DNA from: Alphaproteobacteria bacterium
GTDB lineage: Bacteria; Pseudomonadota; Alphaproteobacteria; RF32; CAG-239
Length of the DNA: 14,030 nt
Assembly: GCA_017958895.1 (NCBI GenBank)
Contig: JAGDBT010000037.1
Span: 1-14,030, forward strand
Direction: 5' to 3'
This document shows, piece by piece, positions 7,874 through 13,879 of this stretch. The position numbers and the translations under genes are program-made. Position 1 is the first letter of the stretch; each line of letters starts with the position of its first letter. The notes beneath the pieces were generated by a model. It had not been told where the DNA came from. It worked only from the letters and a program-made list of their open reading frames with translations, and made no database searches.

Positions 7874-8587
7874 TTAGGAAATTTTGCCGAGCAATTGTTT
7901 TACCAACTCCGGCAAAGCAGTACCCGCCTTACCGTATATATGCCGGTCAAACAGAGAATTATTTGAAGTTTTTTCCATATTAATCTCACAGGTTTCAGCA
8001 CCGGAAAACTTAGCTATCTGCACAAAACCGGCCGCCGGATAAACCACTCCCGAAGTACCCACCGAAATAAATAAATCGCAGTTTTTAAGCAAGCGGTCAA
8101 CTTTATCCATGTATAAAAGGTTTTCACCGAAAAAGACTATATTCGGCTTCAAAAAACCTCTTGCTCCGCAATTTTCACACTTATCGTCAGAGTGCACATC
8201 TCCCCAGGTTTCAAATACTTTACCGCAATGAAAGCAAACAATTTGATTGATTTGTCCGTGGATATGATAAACATTTTTGTTGCCGGCTTTTTCGTGCAGA
8301 GTATCAACATTTTGGGTTATGACACTGACTTCATACGGATAATTTTGTTGCAGTTCGGTAATTGCAAAATGGGCCGGATTCGGCTGAGCCTCAAATAATT
8401 CCGGCCGCATTTCGTTATAAAATTCGTGCACATACTCCGGATTGCGCATAAAACCTTCAACAGTTGCCACATCTTCAACCCGATGATGATTCCATAGTCC
8501 GTTTTCACTGCGAAATGTTGCCAATCCGGATTCTGCGGAAATTCCCGCACCGCTTAAAATTACGATATTTTTATAAATTCGTGTCAT
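7874..8587 (-). CDS. cobB: NAD-dependent protein deacylase, sirtuin (CobB-like)
   Basis: A 237-residue Sir2 enzyme, which removes acyl groups from lysine using NAD. Motifs: GAGISAESG (13-21) with FR (25-26), TQNVDTLH (91-98), catalytic His110 in HIHG, zinc cysteines C118, C121, C137 and C140, and the late GTSGVVYPAA. The start at 8587 gives MTRIYKNIVILSGAG, usual for the family; the longer open frame to 8719 lies inside murG and adds unrelated residues. This ATG overlaps the last 17 bases of murG, so translation is probably coupled. The class III acyl-pocket segment reads F-Y57-N-E-M60-R61. In E. coli CobB and SIRT5 the arginine stands three residues after the tyrosine, but here that place is Met and an Arg comes one later. 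Desuccinylase activity is therefore uncertain. Confidence 0.9.
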   Translation of the reverse strand: MTRIYKNIVILSGAGISAESGLATFRSENGLWNHHRVEDVATVEGFMRNPEYVHEFYNEMRPELFEAQPNPAHFAITELQQNYPYEVSVITQNVDTLHEKAGNKNVYHIHGQINQIVCFHCGKVFETWGDVHSDDKCENCGARGFLKPNIVFFGENLLYMDKVDRLLKNCDLFISVGTSGVVYPAAGFVQIAKFSGAETCEINMEKTSNNSLFDRHIYGKAGTALPELVKQLLGKIS

Positions 8588-9641
8588 TTCTGATATATTC
8601 GTACAATTCCTGATTTGAAGTATGTTGCCATTCGGCTTTTTCCATATTGGCAACATATTCGTCTTTGTGTGCAAACATTTCATCAACTGCCGAAACAAGT
8701 TTTTGCGTAACTTCATCATCTTTTACGATTTCAGCAAATCCCTTATCCTTAAAAGACTGCGCATTAAGAGCCTGTTCACCGCGGCTTGAGCCGGAAGGCA
8801 GTGGTACCAACAACATCGGTTTTTTCAAACTCAAAAACTCGAATATTGCATTAGAACCGGAACGTGAAACTACCACATCAGCCAAAGCCAGCAAGTCTTT
8901 AAATTCTCTGTCCACAAATTCAAATTGCATATAATTTTTGCAACGCGCTTTCAACGACTGTCCTTTGCCGCAAATATGAATAATCTGATATTTTTCCAAC
9001 AAAGCTTCCAGATTTTTCAATACGGCATTATTCAGACTTTTGGCGCCCAAAGAACCGCCGACAAACAATATTACCGGTTTGACTTCCGTAAAATAACACA
9101 TATCCCGACCTTTTTGAGCGTCGCCGCCGAAAAGTCTGTCAGTCAATACCGGACCGACATATTTAACTTTTTGAGGTTTTGACACATGCTTGGAGGTTTC
9201 TTCAAAAGTGGTGAAAAAGGTTTTTACAAAAGGCAACGACATTCTGTTAGCCAACCCCGGAGTAACATCAGATTCGTGCATATAAATTTTGCGACAACCG
9301 GCAAGCCAACCGGCAACCACAACCGGAAAAGACACAAACCCGCCCTTAGAAAAAATTACATCCGGTTTTTCGCGACGAATAATTTTGAAAGCCTGAACAA
9401 TGCCCGCCGGAACTCGCAAGGCATCTTTAAAATTTTCCCAAGAAAAATAACGACGCAATTTGCCGGTGGTAATCTGATATAAGCGAACACCCGATATCCG
9501 ACGCACCAACTCATTTTCAATACCGGTTTTCGAACCTATATAAATTACTTCCCATCCGGCTTCGCGAAAAAGCGGCATTAAACCCAGATTGAGAGTTACA
9601 TGTCCGGCGGTTCCTCCGCCCGTAAATAAAATCTTTGTCAT
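8571..9641 (-). CDS. murG: MurG-type UDP-GlcNAc:lipid I GlcNAc transferase, Firmicutes-like
   Basis: A 356-residue GT28 glycosyltransferase that makes lipid II from lipid I on the cytoplasmic face of the membrane. Motifs: GGGTAGH (8-14), IFSKGGFVSFPV, HESDVTPG (122-129), GGSLGA (195-200), RSGSNAIFEF (260-269, with the expected Glu268) and SRGEQALNA (286-294). These variants, together with IGSKTGIE and TGKLRRYFSWEN, match staphylococcal/clostridial MurG as I know it. Proteobacterial MurG usually has GGGTGGH, HEQN and RSGA. The gene lies between rmuC and a sirtuin gene rather than in a dcw cluster. It may be the only MurG, a second copy, or an acquired gene. The start is 1 base after the rmuC stop, with AGAGG as ribosome binding site. 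Confidence 0.92.
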   Translation of the reverse strand: MTKILFTGGGTAGHVTLNLGLMPLFREAGWEVIYIGSKTGIENELVRRISGVRLYQITTGKLRRYFSWENFKDALRVPAGIVQAFKIIRREKPDVIFSKGGFVSFPVVVAGWLAGCRKIYMHESDVTPGLANRMSLPFVKTFFTTFEETSKHVSKPQKVKYVGPVLTDRLFGGDAQKGRDMCYFTEVKPVILFVGGSLGAKSLNNAVLKNLEALLEKYQIIHICGKGQSLKARCKNYMQFEFVDREFKDLLALADVVVSRSGSNAIFEFLSLKKPMLLVPLPSGSSRGEQALNAQSFKDKGFAEIVKDDEVTQKLVSAVDEMFAHKDEYVANMEKAEWQHTSNQELYEYIRNDTNL

Positions 9642-9642
9642 T

Positions 9643-10983
9643 TTAAGAAACCTCTTCTTCTATATTGTTTTCAATTTTTAATAATTCGTTTTCTTCATCA
9701 TCAAATTCCAAATTGATGACTTTATTGGCTTTTGCACCATATTGTTTTAGGCGGGTTGCCAACGAAAGAGCATTTCCGCGTCCTTGCGAAAGTTTGGCAA
9801 TTGCCGCATCATAACTCTGGCGTACCGAAGATAAATTTTTATCAATTTTTTGCATATCCTCGGTGAAATTTGCCAGTTTATCATATAAAGAACCTCCGAT
9901 TTCGGCAATTTTCTGCACATATTTGTTGCGATTTTCAATCTGCCACAAATTTTCTACCGTGCGCAGAATCGGCAACAACGAAGACGGAGTTGTGATAGCA
10001 ATGTTCTTTTTATAAGCATAATCATATAGTGTGGTATCTTCTTTTATGGCAACGGCAAACGCACTTTCTATCGGTATAAATATAACCACATAATCCAAAG
10101 CTTCCTCTTTCAAAAGTTTTTGGTATTCTTTGGCGGAAAGCTCGTCAATATGCGCCTTTATGCACTGAATATGCTTTTGCAAAGCCTGAGATTTTAAAAC
10201 CTCATCGTCGGTATTCACATAATTGATATAGTCATTCATTGAAACTTTTGAATCCACCACAATACTGCGATTGTTCGGCAATTTTACCACTACATCCGGT
10301 CTGAGATTGCGATATTCTTCATTGGTGAAATTCTCTTGAGTAAAAAAGTCAATATTTTTTTGCAAACCCGAGATTTCCAAAAGGCGATTTAACTCAACTT
10401 CGCCCCAATCTCCCTGCATTTTTTTGCTGCCGCGCAGAGCTTCGGCCAGATTTTGAGCATCGGTACTTAAATTTTTATTCAGTTCCAAAAGATTTTTGAA
10501 TTGTTCATCAAAACTGCTTTTGTTGCGAATATTTTCATTATTGGCCTTGTTTACTTCATCTTTGAATGTTTGCAACTGTTCACGAAAAGGATTGAGCAAC
10601 GCGGAAAGAGTGTTTTTTTGCGCTTCATTGTTTTGCTCGGTTTGCGCTCGCAAAACTTCAGCGGAAATATCACGGAATTTCATTGCCATATCGGCTTTGC
10701 TTTGTTCAATATATTGCAATTTTTCTTCCATATAGTGTTTTTGACCGGCATATTCGGTTTTTAAACGAGTGTTATCACTGTTTAAGGCCGAATTGATTTC
10801 CTCAAGTTGAGTGTTGCGCTTGCTTAATTCGTCAAGTTGAACGGCAAAAGCCCGGTTTAAAATATCCTTCTTAGCATTTTTGATTATAAAGACCACCAAA
10901 AACGCAAAACATATTACCGACAAAACAATAATTGCGCAAAAAATATATATAAACCACGGATTAATAACAAATTGTTGCCACAT
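9643..10983 (-). CDS. rmuC: DNA recombination protein RmuC
   Basis: A 446-residue RmuC. One N-terminal membrane segment (about residues 11-35, rich in Ile, Val, Phe) is followed by a long coiled-coil-like stretch (about 45-180, rich in Gln, Glu, Asn, Lys). The nuclease-like domain starts at KKMQGDWGEVEL (Met189-Gly194) and includes LRPDVVV and VVDSKV (Asp244-Lys246), the residues expected of a PD-(D/E)xK-type fold. RmuC limits inversions and recombination between short repeats, but its biochemistry is poorly defined. The start has an AGAGG ribosome binding site 6 bases upstream and a strong promoter. It heads an operon with murG and the sirtuin gene. Confidence 0.95.
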   Translation of the reverse strand: MWQQFVINPWFIYIFCAIIVLSVICFAFLVVFIIKNAKKDILNRAFAVQLDELSKRNTQLEEINSALNSDNTRLKTEYAGQKHYMEEKLQYIEQSKADMAMKFRDISAEVLRAQTEQNNEAQKNTLSALLNPFREQLQTFKDEVNKANNENIRNKSSFDEQFKNLLELNKNLSTDAQNLAEALRGSKKMQGDWGEVELNRLLEISGLQKNIDFFTQENFTNEEYRNLRPDVVVKLPNNRSIVVDSKVSMNDYINYVNTDDEVLKSQALQKHIQCIKAHIDELSAKEYQKLLKEEALDYVVIFIPIESAFAVAIKEDTTLYDYAYKKNIAITTPSSLLPILRTVENLWQIENRNKYVQKIAEIGGSLYDKLANFTEDMQKIDKNLSSVRQSYDAAIAKLSQGRGNALSLATRLKQYGAKANKVINLEFDDEENELLKIENNIEEEVS

Positions 10984-11003
10984 AGATAACCTCTTTCCCG
11001 AAC

Positions 11004-11032
11004 ATTATAAAATCAATTATGTTTTATGGCAA
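11004..11032 (-). promoter_or_regulatory. Sigma-70 promoter for rmuC-murG-sirtuin
   Basis: On the minus strand TTGCCA (11032-11027) and TATAAT (11009-11004) are 17 bases apart; the -10 box is perfect and the -35 matches at five of six. Transcription would start near 10997, about 14 bases before the rmuC ATG. Confidence 0.7.
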
Positions 11033-11150
11033 TCATATATTTTATTTATTAACTAAAATTAGTCGTGCACAAATATATATTGTTGTAGATTTTCACAAAA
11101 AAAACTTTTAGAGTGTGTTTGAAGAGAACACTATCAGAGGGATAAAAATA

Positions 11151-11366
11151 ATGAATAATGTGCAAAGTGATTTCTTAAACGATATTAAAGATGAAAAAGT
11201 AGCAGTTACCGTTTTTTTGATTAACGGTGTAAAATTGCAGGGAATTATAACTTCTCAAGACGAAGAAAGCCTGTTATTACGCAGAGACGGACATACACAA
11301 TTAGTGTATAAGCATGCCGTTTCAACAATTATGCCGAGCGTGGCTGTAGATATTGCGGAAGAATAA
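11151..11366 (+). CDS. hfq: RNA chaperone Hfq with an altered Sm1 segment
   Basis: A 71-residue Hfq, a hexameric RNA chaperone that pairs small RNAs with mRNAs. Seen: Gln5 and FLN (8-10), VFLINGVKLQG (21-31), and the Sm2 motif QLVYKHAVSTIMP (50-62) with the Lys-His pair of the proximal uridine pocket. The ATG at 11151 has AGAGGG 9 bases upstream. An in-frame GTG at 11115 would add 12 unrelated residues. The odd part is residues 34-43, TSQDEESLLL, where alphaproteobacterial Hfq normally reads T-S/W-F-D-N-F-C-V-L-L. Both phenylalanines (E. coli Phe39 and Phe42) are replaced, by Gln36 and Glu39. There is almost no C-terminal tail. hflX follows 5 bases after the stop, the common hfq-hflX order. 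No clear promoter was found in the 167-base gap shared with rmuC. Confidence 0.95.
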   Translation: MNNVQSDFLNDIKDEKVAVTVFLINGVKLQGIITSQDEESLLLRRDGHTQLVYKHAVSTIMPSVAVDIAEE

Positions 11367-11371
11367 TCTAA

Positions 11372-12694
11372 GTGATTCAAGTTGAAAGAGATATACAAGT
11401 AAAATGTGCTGTTATCTGCCCCATATCAACGGCGGATAAGAAGTCTCTTTCTCCTCAAAGTCGTATAACGGAAGCCGAAGGGCTGGCGAAAGCCATAAAT
11501 TTGCAAGTTTGTTATAAAGAAGCCCTTAACCTGAAAACCATTAAACCGTCGCTGTATTTCAGCCGCGGATTTATTGAAAGAATATCTCCGATTATTGCCG
11601 AAAACGAAATTGAGCTTTTGGTTATTGACACATCGCTCAGTCCGATTCAACAACGTAATCTTGAAAAAGAGTTAAATGTAAAGGTAATTGACCGTACGGC
11701 TTTGATTTTAGAGATTTTCGGCGAGCGAGCTCAAACCAGAGAGGGAGTTTTACAGGTTGAACTTGCACATCTGACTTATCAACGTTCCCGACTGGTGCGC
11801 AGTTGGACACACTTGGAACGTCAACGAGGCGGTGCCGGTTTTCTGGGCGGCCCGGGAGAAACCCAAATCGAAATGGATAGGCGTATTATTGACGATAAAA
11901 TAGTGCGTCTGAAAAAAGAATTGGAGAAAGTTCGTAAAACCCGCAACATTCAACGTTCGGCTCGTCGCAAAGTTCCTTATCCGATTGTAACATTGGTCGG
12001 TTACACAAATGCCGGCAAATCTACTTTGTTCAATTATTTAACTTCCAGCGGAGTTATGGCTGCCGATATGCTTTTTGCCACACTTGATCCTACTATGCGA
12101 AAGTTGACACTGCCTTCCGGAAAAGAAATTATCCTTTCCGATACCGTGGGGTTTATTTCCGATTTACCGCATGAATTGGTAATGGCCTTCCGTGCCACCC
12201 TTGAAGAAGTTCTCAATGCCGATATTATAGTGCATATCAGAGATATTTTCAATGAAGATACGCTTTCACAGCGCAGTGATGTCTTAAAAGTTTTGGAAAG
12301 TCTGGGATTAAAAGATATTGAATATGCTCAAAACTATATCGAAGTATGGAATAAGGCCGATTTATTAAATCCGGAAGAGCATAATGTGTGGGAAAATCAA
12401 GCCTTGAAAAACGAAAATTGCATATTGCTTTCCGCACTTTCCGGAGAAGGATGTGAAAAATTATTGCAAATAATTGAACAAAAATTAACTAATTCGTATC
12501 TAAAATACAGTATTATGATTCCGAATGAGGACGGGAAAACCGCCGCTTGGTTGCATAAAAACGCTCTGGTAGAAAACATTGTAACGCAAGAAGGGTGTGA
12601 TATATATAAGGTGCAAATCAGTGCGGACAACTTGTCGCGTTTGGCTAAAACCGCCGGTAAAAATAACCGGATAAGCATAAGGAGAGAAACATGA
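11372..12694 (+). CDS. hflX: GTPase HflX
   Basis: A 440-residue GTPase that binds ribosomes and, in E. coli, splits stalled 70S particles under stress. The N-terminal HflX domain includes RAQTREGVLQVELAHL and the glycine-rich GGAGFLGGPGETQIE, followed by a helical segment. The G domain has G1 GYTNAGKS (210-217), G3 DTVGF (257-261), G4 NKAD (327-330) and a G5-like LSAL. It starts at a GTG 5 bases after the hfq stop, with the purine-rich GGAAGAA of the hfq end as ribosome binding site; no better start is seen. The stop overlaps the next ATG as ATGA, so the first lipoprotein gene is probably coupled to it. Confidence 0.96.
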   Translation: MIQVERDIQVKCAVICPISTADKKSLSPQSRITEAEGLAKAINLQVCYKEALNLKTIKPSLYFSRGFIERISPIIAENEIELLVIDTSLSPIQQRNLEKELNVKVIDRTALILEIFGERAQTREGVLQVELAHLTYQRSRLVRSWTHLERQRGGAGFLGGPGETQIEMDRRIIDDKIVRLKKELEKVRKTRNIQRSARRKVPYPIVTLVGYTNAGKSTLFNYLTSSGVMAADMLFATLDPTMRKLTLPSGKEIILSDTVGFISDLPHELVMAFRATLEEVLNADIIVHIRDIFNEDTLSQRSDVLKVLESLGLKDIEYAQNYIEVWNKADLLNPEEHNVWENQALKNENCILLSALSGEGCEKLLQIIEQKLTNSYLKYSIMIPNEDGKTAAWLHKNALVENIVTQEGCDIYKVQISADNLSRLAKTAGKNNRISIRRET

Positions 12695-13074
12695 AAAAGT
12701 TAACATATGTATTTTTATTGGCATTGTGTTTAGCCGGTTGTCGCGGTCCGGAATATAAATATGCATCTTATCAACAAAAAGTAGGCAGCCTAATAGGCAC
12801 CGATGCAAAATTTTTGTATGCCCGTTGGGGAAAACCGACACAAGTTGTTCCAAAGGGAACTGATACTTTGGTTGTTACATATTACAGAACTACCGACAGT
12901 CTGCCGGTGAACAACATGATAAACAAATCAATTCGTGATGTTTATCAGGAAGTAATGGAAATGATTTATAAAGAACAGGCTCAAGCTCCTGCAAAATACA
13001 AATGCAAAACCGTATTCATCGTACGAAACGGCATTATAGTTGATTATGAATTCAGCGGTGACGGTTGCTACTAA
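12691..13074 (+). CDS. Small lipoprotein, first of a tandem pair
   Basis: A 127-residue protein of unrecognised family. MKKLTYVFLLALCLAGC is a lipoprotein signal with lipobox LAGC, so Cys17 should be lipidated and the protein membrane-anchored. Arg and Gly follow the cysteine, which does not suggest inner-membrane retention. The mature part shares a pattern with the next gene product: YQ-x-K, LYARWGKPTQ, VVTYYRT, then YKCKT-x-F and YEFSGDGC near the end. The two shared cysteines could form a disulfide. The WG-x-P core recalls small BamE/SmpA-like lipoproteins, but that is only a resemblance. The ATG overlaps the hflX stop and has AAGGAG 7 bases upstream. Confidence 0.85.
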   Translation: MKKLTYVFLLALCLAGCRGPEYKYASYQQKVGSLIGTDAKFLYARWGKPTQVVPKGTDTLVVTYYRTTDSLPVNNMINKSIRDVYQEVMEMIYKEQAQAPAKYKCKTVFIVRNGIIVDYEFSGDGCY

Positions 13075-13090
13075 TCTGATTACACCACTT

Positions 13091-13161
13091 GAAAATCCCC
13101 GATTTTCTCATACTTATTAAGTAAAACAAGGAGAAAGTATGAAGAAATATACGGGGATTTT
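13091..13161 (+). promoter_or_regulatory. Two mutually exclusive hairpins around the second lipoprotein start
   Basis: Bases 13091-13107 form a compact hairpin (GAAAATC-CCC-GATTTTC, 7 bp). Bases 13092-13101 (AAAATCCCCG) can instead pair perfectly over 10 bp with 13152-13161 (CGGGGATTTT). In that case the ribosome binding site and ATG of the next gene lie in a 50-base loop, and the stem runs into an eight-T run. Both stems use the same 5' bases, so only one can form. Regulation is inference. Confidence 0.4.
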
Positions 13162-13513
13162 TTTTATGTTATTATGCGCCTGCGTTTCCAAGCCATATTC
13201 ACCTTACTTATATCAGGAAAAATTGGAAAAATGGGTGGGAAAGAACCGCGAACAACTATATGCTTATTGGGGATATCCGCAACAACAATGGAATATTGAT
13301 AAAAACACTTCCGTAGTAAGTTATTATCAGACCGAACAAGCACCGACAGATGATGATTTCGAACCTTATGCCGGTATAATAAGTGCGGAGGCTATGGAAG
13401 AACCGCAATACGGATTACCGCCGGCACCACCATTATTTTATTGCAAAACATCGTTTGTAATACGTGATAATAGGGTAATCAGTTATAATTTTAACGGTGA
13501 TGATTGTCATTAA
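13139..13513 (+). CDS. Small lipoprotein, second of a tandem pair
   Basis: A 124-residue paralog of the preceding lipoprotein. The signal is short (MKKYTGIFFMLLCAC): the lipobox reads LCAC, with Cys15 as the likely lipidated residue and Val-Ser following. Shared with its neighbour: YQEKLEKWVGKN, LYAYWGYPQQ, VVSYYQTE, FYCKTSFVIR and YNFNGDDC, including the two conserved cysteines. The middle differs, with an acidic and proline-rich insert (TDDDFEP, GLPPAPP). The ATG is preceded by AAGGAG at a good distance. The function is unknown. The pair looks like a local duplication that has diverged well. Confidence 0.85.
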   Translation: MKKYTGIFFMLLCACVSKPYSPYLYQEKLEKWVGKNREQLYAYWGYPQQQWNIDKNTSVVSYYQTEQAPTDDDFEPYAGIISAEAMEEPQYGLPPAPPLFYCKTSFVIRDNRVISYNFNGDDCH

Positions 13514-13520
13514 AAAAATA

Positions 13521-13550
13521 TTGACAGTTTCTTGTCTGATATGTTATCTT
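13521..13550 (+). promoter_or_regulatory. Sigma-70 promoter for the 21-aa microprotein
   Basis: A perfect TTGACA (13521-13526) and TATCTT (13545-13550) are 18 bases apart. Transcription would start near 13557, about 26 bases before the small ORF, leaving its ribosome binding site in the leader. Confidence 0.55.
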
Positions 13551-13582
13551 TAAAGCGAATTGGTCAGGAGAGGATTATAATC

Positions 13583-13648
13583 ATGATTTGGTGGGTTATC
13601 GGCGGTTTGGTATTCATTATTGTCTTTACTGTTTGGCAATATATTTGA
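13583..13648 (+). CDS. 21-residue membrane microprotein
   Basis: ATG at 13583 to TGA at 13646-13648. The peptide starts MIWWVIGG, runs through hydrophobic LVFIIVFTV and ends WQYI: a single membrane helix with three tryptophans and no charged residue. Its reality rests on a strong AGGAGAGG ribosome binding site (13566-13573) 9 bases upstream and the promoter before it; nothing else in the gap explains them. Tiny single-helix proteins are often subunits or regulators of membrane complexes (CydX, KdpF, CcoQ types) or small toxins. I see no match to any of these and no antisense RNA promoter that would favour a type I toxin. It stands alone between the lipoproteins and rpsL. Confidence 0.6.
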   Translation: MIWWVIGGLVFIIVFTVWQYI

Positions 13649-13695
13649 TAAAATCAAACACTACGCAATAAAAAACACAAACTTTTATTAATGAT

Positions 13696-13745
13696 TAGCC
13701 GGCTATTGTCAGGCAAGAAGTTGTTATCTAATAAAATAAGCCTGA
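13696..13745. repeat. Palindrome and inverted repeat in the gap before rpsL
   Basis: TAGCCGGCTA (13696-13705) is a perfect 10-bp palindrome. TCAGGC (13709-13714) and GCCTGA (13740-13745) are perfect inverted arms 25 bases apart. They lie 31-80 bases before the rpsL -35 box. The A run after the second arm argues against a rightward terminator. They could bind a regulator or mark the end of the microprotein transcript; nothing decides this. Confidence 0.3.
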
Positions 13746-13775
13746 AAAAATCTCGAAAAATAATAAAAAAACTTA

Positions 13776-13803
13776 TTGACTCTGTACTTTTTTATGTTAT
13801 TAT
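13776..13803 (+). promoter_or_regulatory. Promoter of the rpsL (str) operon
   Basis: TTGACT (13776-13781) and TATTAT (13798-13803) are 16 bases apart, each matching consensus at five of six. Transcription would start near 13810, giving a leader of about 70 bases before rpsL. Confidence 0.65.
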
Positions 13804-13810
13804 CCGCGTC

Positions 13811-13847
13811 AACTAAGGCCAAATGTGCAAACATTTGGTTGTTAGTT
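13811..13847 (+). promoter_or_regulatory. GCAA-capped hairpin at the 5' end of the rpsL leader
   Basis: CCAAATGT (13819-13826) and ACATTTGG (13831-13838) form a perfect 8-bp stem with a GCAA tetraloop. AACTAA (13811-13816) and TTAGTT (13842-13847) extend it below a small GG/TTG internal loop. The predicted start site is at its 5' edge, so the mRNA would begin with this hairpin. It is not followed by a clear T run. It may protect the mRNA end or be a regulatory site. Confidence 0.5.
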
Positions 13848-13879
13848 TTGTGTAAAATTAATAACTTAAGGAAAATGTG

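Noticed and set aside
8588..8719. 44-codon N-terminal extension of the sirtuin
   Set aside because: It lies inside murG in another frame, and the extra residues do not look like a sirtuin; the start at 8587 fits the family.
11112..11132. Small inverted repeat AGTGT...ACACT before hfq
   Set aside because: Only 5 bp with an 11-base loop, not distinct from chance.
11115..11150. GTG start adding 12 residues to Hfq
   Set aside because: The ATG at 11151 has AGAGGG at the right distance and yields the normal Hfq N-terminus.
13691..13816. 41-codon ORF before rpsL
   Set aside because: No ribosome binding site, and it spans the rpsL promoter; Lys/Ile-rich composition fits chance in AT-rich DNA.
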